The notes under the pieces: model-generated
The model's database searches: none
What the model was told of the DNA's origin: nothing
The model's input: only the letters and a program-made list of their open reading frames with translations
IMG/VR virus record: IMGVR_UViG_3300037245_001135
Span: 1-20,766 of that record
Direction: 5' to 3' (one strand)
Length of the DNA: 20,766 nucleotides
Origin: a virus
Translations under genes and position numbers: made by a program
Shown here: positions 6,266 to 12,311 of the stretch, piece by piece
Layout: the number at the start of each line of letters is the position of its first letter
Numbering within the stretch: the stretch's first letter is position 1

Positions 6266-8178
6266 AATTCAATACCATCTATATTGCCCAAACCAAATGA
6301 ATCAGTGGCAAAATCGTCTGCAACAAAATCTGTTGATTCATCCATAGCACTACCATTGTCAACTAGACTCCTGATTTCAATCTTAGTATCACTATCAAGT
6401 AGTTCAAAGGATTCAGCAATCATATCTAAGTAATAAATGTCTCGATACAGCTCTACTATGTTCACACATGCCATAACTAAATCGTCATGTCCTGTACTTG
6501 CTTCATATGAACCTTTCTTGTTTCTTGTAAAGTGACTAAATTCATCACTTGTCCATCTATCATAGATTTTTATGATTTGTTTATTAATAAGACCTTTTAC
6601 ATCTGCACAATTCTTTCCTTTGTCAACTCCTTGGCGAATACCGTTTTTCTTTACTCTTGCCCCTTTTCTGTGGAATGTTTTAAGATAAATTGAATCATCA
6701 TATAAATCCCCACCATATATTGTTTTAAGTAATTGGTCAAAATATGAACCATAAGTGTTCCATTCAACTACTACTTTTACTTTGTCAATATCTATGATCT
6801 TGCCAGAAAAGAACATATTGTATATTAGTTTAGCAAAGTCTTCTATGTTAGTTAAGTTATCTCTATATATCCCTATTTGATCTAGGAAAAAGTGTTTATC
6901 TAATTGAAAGAGTTCAGAATCTGGTATGAAAATATCATGTTCTGATTTTGGTGTAGATTTAAAGAATTGAATAGTAGTGAAATCTTTACCGACACCTTCT
7001 GCCAAATCAATACTAACAAATAAAATATCCCTTCTAAGATTCTCAATATCGTAGTCTTCCCTCCATAACAAATTTTCATAATTTAGGTTATACTTATCAA
7101 ATATCTCAAACTTATGGTGTATAAATTCTTTTCTATTACTTCTTAATGATTTCAATTCATTGCTTGACAGTAACAATAAATCACTTCTTTGGAATACACA
7201 AGCAAATTGTTCATTAAATGCATCTTCTCCCATAATAGCAATTTGTTCATCTGCCCAAGATTCTGATCTTCCAGGAACATCAGTCCAAGGAATAACCATA
7301 TGTTGAAACCCATTCTTACCTTCAACTGCAAGTTGATACAATTCTTGAAATAATTCATATCCATTTGGAGTACTAGTTATAATAAGTTTTGCATTGGGGT
7401 CTGCTGCCATTACTGGATAAATGTTATCCCAGAAACTTCTTTGTATGCTTTCTTTAACGTGAGCAAATTCATCCAAAAACAATAAGTGAATAGTAAATCC
7501 AATCGCTGATTTAGCACTCGTAGTAGTTGCTAGTATTCTAGAATTGGCATCTGTCATTATACTAAACATATTGAATGAAAACAAACCAGGTTTTAACCAA
7601 AATGGAAGATAACAAATAACACTTTTCACTTTATCCAAGATTTCTTTAGCAGTATCTCCTTTATTCGCAGCAAGCATTATGTTCTTATCTGGATGAAAAA
7701 TTAAAAACCATGTTAAAAATATCCCAGCAACTACTGTATTGTGACTTAAAATACCATTAGTATAATATCTATGTTCAGGTGTATCTATTGTTAGATCAAA
7801 CATACCAACACTGACAGGTAAACTTGTTATTCTATTAACTTTAGATGGACCATCTTTTGTAAATAAGTAATCATTTGTGGTTAAGTCTTTTACAAATTTT
7901 TCTTCTAGTGTATTAGTAAAAACAATGTGATTATCTGCACATTCTAAGAACATTCCATTTTCTAATTCTATTCTATAAACCTTGTATGGTTGTGTCGTGT
8001 GCAAATGAGTTGCTGGAACCCAACCACTATCAGATTCCACTTGTATATCTTCTAACACAAACGAATCTACTATTTTCTTATTGATATTATTTTCATCTAA
8101 GTCTAAATGATTATATTGATAAGATTCTATTTTCTGAATTAGAAAAAGAACCAAATATTTAAGTTTAATTTTTAACAT
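6250..8178 (-). CDS. terL: C-intein + C-terminal part of large terminase (TerL-C)
   Basis: The protein joins a C-intein (residues 1-147) to the gp17-like C-extein, about 495 residues, starting at Thr148. The extein resumes exactly inside Walker A (T-V-V-A-G). Walker B is L-L-F-L-D-E (Asp236, Glu237) and the coupling motif is T-S-T-P-N-G (268-273). The RNase-H-like nuclease residues are Asp391 (VSIDLAEG), Glu472 (VVVEW) and Asp565/Asp566 (GHDDLVMA), matching T4 gp17 D401, E458 and D542. After trans-splicing with the product of 10012-10572 the enzyme would be about 634 aa (T4 gp17 is 610). It packages DNA into the prohead. I chose the ATG at 8178, which overlaps the endonuclease stop by 14 nt. 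ATG 8205 or GTG 8208 are possible. Confidence 0.93.
   Translation of the reverse strand: MLKIKLKYLVLFLIQKIESYQYNHLDLDENNINKKIVDSFVLEDIQVESDSGWVPATHLHTTQPYKVYRIELENGMFLECADNHIVFTNTLEEKFVKDLTTNDYLFTKDGPSKVNRITSLPVSVGMFDLTIDTPEHRYYTNGILSHNTVVAGIFLTWFLIFHPDKNIMLAANKGDTAKEILDKVKSVICYLPFWLKPGLFSFNMFSIMTDANSRILATTTSAKSAIGFTIHLLFLDEFAHVKESIQRSFWDNIYPVMAADPNAKLIITSTPNGYELFQELYQLAVEGKNGFQHMVIPWTDVPGRSESWADEQIAIMGEDAFNEQFACVFQRSDLLLLSSNELKSLRSNRKEFIHHKFEIFDKYNLNYENLLWREDYDIENLRRDILFVSIDLAEGVGKDFTTIQFFKSTPKSEHDIFIPDSELFQLDKHFFLDQIGIYRDNLTNIEDFAKLIYNMFFSGKIIDIDKVKVVVEWNTYGSYFDQLLKTIYGGDLYDDSIYLKTFHRKGARVKKNGIRQGVDKGKNCADVKGLINKQIIKIYDRWTSDEFSHFTRNKKGSYEASTGHDDLVMACVNIVELYRDIYYLDMIAESFELLDSDTKIEIRSLVDNGSAMDESTDFVADDFATDSFGLGNIDGIELGEWF
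7738..8178 (-). other. C-terminal half of split TerL intein (IntC)
   Basis: The 147 residues end in N-G-I-L-S-H-N, the block G of inteins with penultimate His and terminal Asn, followed by extein Thr. Block F is F-D-L-T-I-D-T-P-E-H-R-Y-Y. The block B region lies here rather than in the N-half: C-A-D-N-H (about residues 80-84), where the usual Thr of TxxH is Ala. The intein is therefore split between blocks A and B, the atypical arrangement reported for the AceL-TerL intein. The first 17 residues are hydrophobic and basic (MLKIKLKYLVLFLIQK). Confidence 0.9.
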
Positions 8179-9856
8179 AGTAAATATATTTTTTATTGCC
8201 AGCATCACAAATAGAATGATAACCTCTACTTATTAATATTTCGTGTCCAGTCAATCCTATTTCGTTTTCTGACAATTCTAATTTGTGTTTTTGGAACTTA
8301 AACCTACTTTCTCTAAATCCATTCTTAACCCAAAACAAAGTTGGTGGAGTATCTTTTATATAAGTAAACCCTAATTGTTCGTATAGGTTGCCTGTTGAGA
8401 AATCTGAATTAGAAAAACTGGTAACATCTCTATTATTTCCCTTCATATAAAATTTAAACAATTTACTAGCTCCTCCTACTACAGTAGTATTTAATTTATT
8501 ACAAAATCTAATCAATTCAATACTGTCCTTTTCAAACCTAGATTTTCCAAATGTCATTAACGATACTAATTCGTTATTATAAAACAATCCTAATTTAGTT
8601 TTGCTGTTACAAGAACCTTGAAGGTGATTAGTTTCTAAAAAAGCATTTGCTATCTTGTTATTAACTATTTTGATTGTAGTTTTCCTAGCGAATATTTTAG
8701 AGGATTTGTTTATCTTATTCAGTATCATTGAACAAATAATTTCAAATTTGAAATTGATATCATCTTCCCACAAGTGGATTATCGCTATTCCCTTTTCTTT
8801 TGCCAATTTAGTCTTATCTTGGTGATATGACTTACCTTTTCTTTCTGCACTATGCCAATACAAACCATTTATTTCTAATCCTATATTATAATCAACTAAC
8901 AATATATCAATTTCCCTATTGCCCAATATAAACGTATTTTCTATAAAGTTTATATTGTTGAGTTTTAGAAAACTCACTACCTTTTGATGAATTTTAGAAA
9001 GTTTACCTCCACCAAATTTATCAGAGTTACACTTTTTACAAGGAGAATAGTCCATTTCTTTTAGTTTGTGTAAATGAGAAACCGACCATTCCGATTTAGA
9101 ACCACATTTTGAACATTCTAATACAATAGGTTTTTTAGAATTACTATATTCAACAACTGACATGTTCTTATCAATTAGTATATCATTCCACGTTTTCTTT
9201 TGTTGTTCAGTATGTCGCAATAAAGTATCTTGTATTTTATTTTTATATGAATCACTATCATACAGGTCTTTCCTTTTCGATGAACTTTTTGCAGACACTT
9301 CAACATTTTGCATAGGATTAGAAACCCCATACTTTTTAATATTAGTATCTTTTACTTTATTTTGTATCTCCAATGTTTGCATTGGGTTATCTACTCCATA
9401 CCTATTGTTATTGGTTTCAATTCGTTTTGTTAATCTTTCTGTTCCAGTAGAAATAGTGCTGCATTTATTAGAACAATATTTTTTAGTTTTAGAAACGACT
9501 AAATCATTTGTTATTAATTTCTTATATACAAACATATCAATAGAGTTACAACACTCACATCTCGGATATTCTTTAATGTTATTGGTATAAGCATAAATCG
9601 AAATAGCGTCATCAATATATTCTAGGTTGTTTGCATCCAAATACAATTTAGCTTTAGCAACAATTGATTTTCTTTCTGTTGATATTGACAATTGCTTTGA
9701 ACAAGTTCTAGAACATGTGTTTTTTATCAAACTAGGAGAAATGATCTTTCCTGTTTTGTTTAATTTCAAGGTAGTATTTCCGCAGTGTGCACAAACAGGA
9801 ACATTTGATAATTTATGTTTTGTGCAATAATTTTTAATTTCTTCCTTTGTTATCAT
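8165..9856 (-). CDS. Free-standing Vsr-like homing endonuclease in terL fracture
   Basis: A 563-residue protein sits between the two terL/intein halves. Three Cys-pair zinc modules occupy the N-terminal half (VCAHC with CSRTC; CECC with CSNKC; ECSKC with CKKC), with two copies of an N/K-x-x-R/K-Y-G-V-x-N-P-M-Q repeat (about residues 150-184). The nuclease core is Vsr-like: N-R-E-I-D (Glu315, Asp317), G-L-E-I-N-G-L-Y-W-H-S, and I-I-H-L-W-E-D-D (His361, Asp365/366). This is the EDxHD pattern known from I-Bth0305I and from endonucleases in fractured split-intein genes. The last 170 residues look like a GNAT-like domain (FLETNHLQG, GGASKLFKFY, LYEQLGF). It presumably cuts intein-free terL alleles so that the fracture spreads. 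Start is ATG 9856; the TTG at 9871 is rejected. TTAAATA lies 4 nt upstream. Confidence 0.88.
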   Translation of the reverse strand: MITKEEIKNYCTKHKLSNVPVCAHCGNTTLKLNKTGKIISPSLIKNTCSRTCSKQLSISTERKSIVAKAKLYLDANNLEYIDDAISIYAYTNNIKEYPRCECCNSIDMFVYKKLITNDLVVSKTKKYCSNKCSTISTGTERLTKRIETNNNRYGVDNPMQTLEIQNKVKDTNIKKYGVSNPMQNVEVSAKSSSKRKDLYDSDSYKNKIQDTLLRHTEQQKKTWNDILIDKNMSVVEYSNSKKPIVLECSKCGSKSEWSVSHLHKLKEMDYSPCKKCNSDKFGGGKLSKIHQKVVSFLKLNNINFIENTFILGNREIDILLVDYNIGLEINGLYWHSAERKGKSYHQDKTKLAKEKGIAIIHLWEDDINFKFEIICSMILNKINKSSKIFARKTTIKIVNNKIANAFLETNHLQGSCNSKTKLGLFYNNELVSLMTFGKSRFEKDSIELIRFCNKLNTTVVGGASKLFKFYMKGNNRDVTSFSNSDFSTGNLYEQLGFTYIKDTPPTLFWVKNGFRESRFKFQKHKLELSENEIGLTGHEILISRGYHSICDAGNKKYIYYVKN

Positions 9857-9860
9857 ACTA

Positions 9861-9867
9861 TATTTAA
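9861..9867 (-). promoter_or_regulatory. TTAAATA element 4 nt before endonuclease start
   Basis: On the minus strand TTAAATATAGT leads straight into the ATG at 9856. The terL-N gene has the near-identical TTAAATATAAC before its ATG. Because a terminator stands between terL-N and this gene, a separate promoter here is plausible. Confidence 0.4.
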
Positions 9868-9952
9868 TCAAAAATTCTTTGGTTGTTAGTTAAATTGTCA
9901 TTTATTTTGGAAATGTTGATAACTAATTTGGGAATCCGATTTTAGGAAACAC

Positions 9953-9988
9953 AAAAAGGAAACCATACAACAATGTGTAGATTTCCTT
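9953..9988 (-). terminator. Intrinsic terminator after TerL-N + IntN gene
   Basis: On the minus strand AAGGAAA (9988-9982 region) pairs with TTTCCTT (ending about 9956), with inner pairing TACA/TGTA, and is followed by a T-run. It lies 24 nt after the terL-N stop and about 100 nt before the endonuclease start. It would separate transcription of the terminase 5' half from the endonuclease. The plus-strand side lacks a T-run after the stem. Confidence 0.7.
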
Positions 9989-10011
9989 AAAGAATAGTAT
10001 TGATAGTACTT

Positions 10012-10572
10012 CTAATCTAACCAATCATAAATACGATATAAACTATACTTGCAATAATCAAGTATAGTTTTTTTCTTTATAACTTTCCACCACAATTTAT
10101 AGATAGGAATAGTACCAAATTGTTTCGTAACTATCTGAGTGTTAGCGAGTTGACATTTTCCAATTTGTCGTGATCCGCAAACAATTGAGTTCTTCCCGTT
10201 TTGATAATTCAATAACATTTCTTCTTGGTATGGATATAGTGTAATATGACCAATACCGTTAGGTGTCATTAACTGAACGAATTTGTTGGCAAAGTAGATT
10301 ATATCTTTTCTACATTTCTTAAACTCTTGTAGTTCTTCAGGAGTCATTTGAAATGCTAATCTACCTTGTCTCAATTGTGGATTCTTATCAAAAAATGGGT
10401 GCTTTGCTTTTCCCAAATCTAATCCGTAATTTTCTACCTTGTCTAGTAGATCATCTACTAGTTTAGTATTCCATATAAACGAATCAAATTCTGGTTCATC
10501 TATACTACTAAATTCCTCGCCAAATGTAGGTACGAAAGACTTTTCATAAAATCTTGGTGATTGTTTTGCCAT
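10012..10572 (-). CDS. terL: N-terminal part of large terminase + N-intein (TerL-N)
   Basis: The 186-residue protein consists of 139 residues of gp17-like N-extein and a 47-residue N-intein. The extein has an adenine/entry region (TPNGIGHITLYPYQEEML) and ends in the Walker A start G-S-R-Q-I-G-K (residues 133-139). T4 gp17 has SRQLGKT at this place. The lysine is followed by intein Cys140, so the P-loop is finished only when Thr148 of the partner protein is joined by trans-splicing. Without splicing this half cannot bind ATP properly. ATG start, preceded at 4 nt by TTAAATA. The gene ends at a terminator. It is divergent from the nrdA operon, sharing an 86-bp promoter region with it. Confidence 0.93.
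   Translation of the reverse strand: MAKQSPRFYEKSFVPTFGEEFSSIDEPEFDSFIWNTKLVDDLLDKVENYGLDLGKAKHPFFDKNPQLRQGRLAFQMTPEELQEFKKCRKDIIYFANKFVQLMTPNGIGHITLYPYQEEMLLNYQNGKNSIVCGSRQIGKCQLANTQIVTKQFGTIPIYKLWWKVIKKKTILDYCKYSLYRIYDWLD
10015..10155 (-). other. N-terminal half of split TerL intein (IntN, 47 aa)
   Basis: Begins with Cys (C-Q-L-A-N-T-Q-I), a block A, and stops after 47 residues with no block B. It is basic (by my count 8 Lys/Arg against 3 Asp), while the partner IntC has a markedly acidic stretch around residues 26-50. The site is inside Walker A between Lys and Thr. A short N-intein like this is the hallmark of atypically split inteins. Confidence 0.9.
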
Positions 10573-10576
10573 GTTA

Positions 10577-10583
10577 TATTTAA
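10577..10583 (-). promoter_or_regulatory. TTAAATA element 4 nt before terL-N start
   Basis: Minus-strand TTAAATATAAC directly precedes the ATG at 10572. It matches the element before the endonuclease gene in word and spacing. A second TTAAATA copy on the plus strand at 10588-10594 lies in the same 86-bp divergent region. Confidence 0.4.
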
Positions 10584-10636
10584 TTGCTTAAATAAATAAC
10601 CACAATGATTTAAAATATTAGAAGCATTTTTAATCT

Positions 10637-10643
10637 TTAAATA
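10637..10643 (+). promoter_or_regulatory. Candidate promoter core TTAAATA for nrdA operon
   Basis: TTAAATA ends 15 nt before the ATG at 10659, the first gene of the operon that leads into nrdA. It lies in the divergent region opposite terL-N. RNR genes are usually early or middle in T4-like phages, so a late-type element here would be unexpected and may be a chance match. Confidence 0.3.
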
Positions 10644-10658
10644 GTAACAATATATCTT

Positions 10659-11024
10659 ATGAATTTAGTACAATCTGAAATAGACAATATCACAAAGAAT
10701 TCTATTATATTACCATATTTAGATAAAGTGTTGGCCAATTCCACACTGAATGAAGTAATACCAGAATTGGTAATGAATATAGATTTATATGAGGCAAACA
10801 GTGAGGATTCTATTTTAGAAGTTATCGAGAAGAAACATATTGAATATATCATACTTTCTACTAAATTAACTACTATGGTTGAAATGTTCAATTTAATGGA
10901 TTTTGACAACAATTTAGTACTAGCAGATAAATTAGAACAAGAGATTATCAAGTTCCGAAAAGTTATTTCAGAATCTATTATAAGAACAAACAAAGAACTC
11001 ATAGACAGACAATATGAAAATTGA
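10659..11024 (+). CDS. Hypothetical helical protein, 121 aa
   Basis: Unrecognised protein of 121 residues, first in a tightly packed operon that ends with nrdA. It looks almost wholly helical, with alternating hydrophobic and charged residues (STLNEVIPELVMNIDLYEA; LVLADKLEQEIIKFRKVI), and acidic in its first half. No Cys pairs, membrane segment or catalytic motif. It overlaps the next gene by 11 nt, suggesting coupled translation. Its place upstream of a nuclease and RNR points to a role in nucleotide or DNA metabolism, but that is context only. Confidence 0.7.
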   Translation: MNLVQSEIDNITKNSIILPYLDKVLANSTLNEVIPELVMNIDLYEANSEDSILEVIEKKHIEYIILSTKLTTMVEMFNLMDFDNNLVLADKLEQEIIKFRKVISESIIRTNKELIDRQYEN

Positions 11025-11223
11025 AGAAAAAATACTAATAGAATTCCTTACAGAGAATAAGGTAGAAGTTAAGTTAGTAAAACGAAGAAACAAGTTTTAC
11101 ATATTAGTTTCTGAAGATAAGAAGAAAATCAAAAACAAAAGTGTTTTTGAAACACTAGACCAGCAGAAGTCTATGGATAGATTTCATAAAATATGTTCAT
11201 ATTTTACTAAAGACTTGAAATAA
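11014..11223 (+). CDS. Hypothetical basic protein, 69 aa
   Basis: A 69-residue protein with high lysine content (VKLVKRRNKFYILVSEDKKK). A short helix is followed by two or three strands and a C-terminal helix (MDRFHKICSYF). It could be a small nucleic-acid-binding protein, but I recognise no family. The N-terminal region contains F-L-T-E-N, superficially like the capsid tag. Here it is at residues 11-15 and the K-x-[LY]-x-x-F spacing is missing, so I do not count it as one. Its start overlaps the previous gene by 11 nt and its stop abuts the next ATG. Confidence 0.65.
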   Translation: MKIEEKILIEFLTENKVEVKLVKRRNKFYILVSEDKKKIKNKSVFETLDQQKSMDRFHKICSYFTKDLK

Positions 11224-12066
11224 ATGAGTGATCTTTTACCAAATAGGTCACTTGATCTTAGAGATCGTGGCGGCCTTATATTTTACGAAGATGAACACTC
11301 GTATTTTAATGCAGATGGAGTAAAGTACACTGGAATGACTACTTTCCTTAAAAAATTTGAAGGTTCTGGATTTGATGCAGATGGAATTTCTAAATACAAA
11401 GCAATCAAAGAATCCTTACCTACTGATGTTTTCACCAAAGTTAAGAAACGAGCAGGTGGTTGGCAAAATGTCAAGAACTATTATGATATTATTTGCAACA
11501 AGAATGAACAACTTGCAAAACTTATTAATAACAAGAGATTAGAAATTCTTGGTGAATGGGAACAAGCAACAATAAATGGTTCATTGGAACACGACAAAAG
11601 AGAAAAAGAGATAATCGAAAATGGTCTAACTTGGAATGGTAAATATTATCCTTATATGAATAAAACAATTCTTGATGTTACCAAAGAGGATGTTTGTGTT
11701 ATTCCAGAAATTATGTTGTGGTGTCATGACAAGAAATTATGTGGATTAGCAGATTTACCAGTTTTTGATAAGGGAGTTTGTCATATATTAGATTACAAGA
11801 CAAATAAAAAAATAGAACACAAAGGATTTATGGGGAAAAAAATGAGAGGTGCTTTTGCTTTACATCCAGATTGCAATTTTTCTAAATACTCTGGTCAATT
11901 ATATGGTTACCAAAAAATGGCTTGTGATTTGACCGGATTCGAACCAGGAGAATGTTGGATCATTAGTACTGCTAATGATGAGTATAAAAGAAAACAAGAT
12001 ATATTCATAAAGTGTGCTGATATGACTAAAGAAATAGATGCTGCGTTTAAATCAATTATAGTATGA
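11224..12066 (+). CDS. PD-(D/E)XK nuclease, RecB/Cas4-like exonuclease family
   Basis: The 280-residue protein shows the RecB-type nuclease motif series. G-S-L-E-H (119-123) corresponds to the G-T-x-x-H motif. A Glu follows at about 162 (IPEIML), then G-L-A-D-L-P with Asp177, H-I-L-D-Y-K-T with Asp190 and Lys192, and the late Q-x-x-x-Y motif in Y-S-G-Q-L-Y-G-Y-Q (222-230). The N-terminus (FYEDEHSYFNADGVKYTGMTTFLKKF would be one longer stretch, residues 20-45) looks like the 'x-x-Y-x-SVT' entry of this family. It probably degrades or processes DNA during replication, recombination or host-DNA breakdown. It lies in the nrdA operon and overlaps the next gene by 4 nt (ATGA). Confidence 0.8.
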   Translation: MSDLLPNRSLDLRDRGGLIFYEDEHSYFNADGVKYTGMTTFLKKFEGSGFDADGISKYKAIKESLPTDVFTKVKKRAGGWQNVKNYYDIICNKNEQLAKLINNKRLEILGEWEQATINGSLEHDKREKEIIENGLTWNGKYYPYMNKTILDVTKEDVCVIPEIMLWCHDKKLCGLADLPVFDKGVCHILDYKTNKKIEHKGFMGKKMRGAFALHPDCNFSKYSGQLYGYQKMACDLTGFEPGECWIISTANDEYKRKQDIFIKCADMTKEIDAAFKSIIV

Positions 12067-12311
12067 TAAGTATAGAAGAGAAGAAAATAGTTTTAGAACT
12101 AGCAAAAAAATACCGAGAAAGTGCACTTACAATAAATGAGATTAACAATAAGATTGCATCTCTTAAAGAAATAGTAGACAAAGAAACTAGTTCTTTACTA
12201 TTAATTAGAGAAACAGAAAAAGAATTTGTAAGTAATCTTACCTCTAAATACAATATAACTGAATCTAAATTGATTCAGGAACTACAAAAAATAATGATGA
12301 CAGATGGATAA
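12063..12311 (+). CDS. Small coiled-coil protein, 82 aa
   Basis: A wholly helical, heptad-patterned protein (residues about 5-50: IVLELAKKYRESALTINEI, IASLKEIVDKETSSLLLI) followed by a second short helix. No known family. It overlaps the upstream nuclease gene by 4 nt and nrdA by 8 nt, so translation is probably coupled along the operon. It might be a small partner or accessory protein, but the sequence does not say of what. Confidence 0.7.
   Translation: MISIEEKKIVLELAKKYRESALTINEINNKIASLKEIVDKETSSLLLIRETEKEFVSNLTSKYNITESKLIQELQKIMMTDG

Noticed and set aside
11014-11223. F-L-T-E-N near the N-terminus as a possible eleventh capsid tag
   Set aside because: The motif is at residues 11-15 without the MK-x-[L/Y/F]-x-x-F spacing, and the gene lies in the RNR operon, not with late genes.
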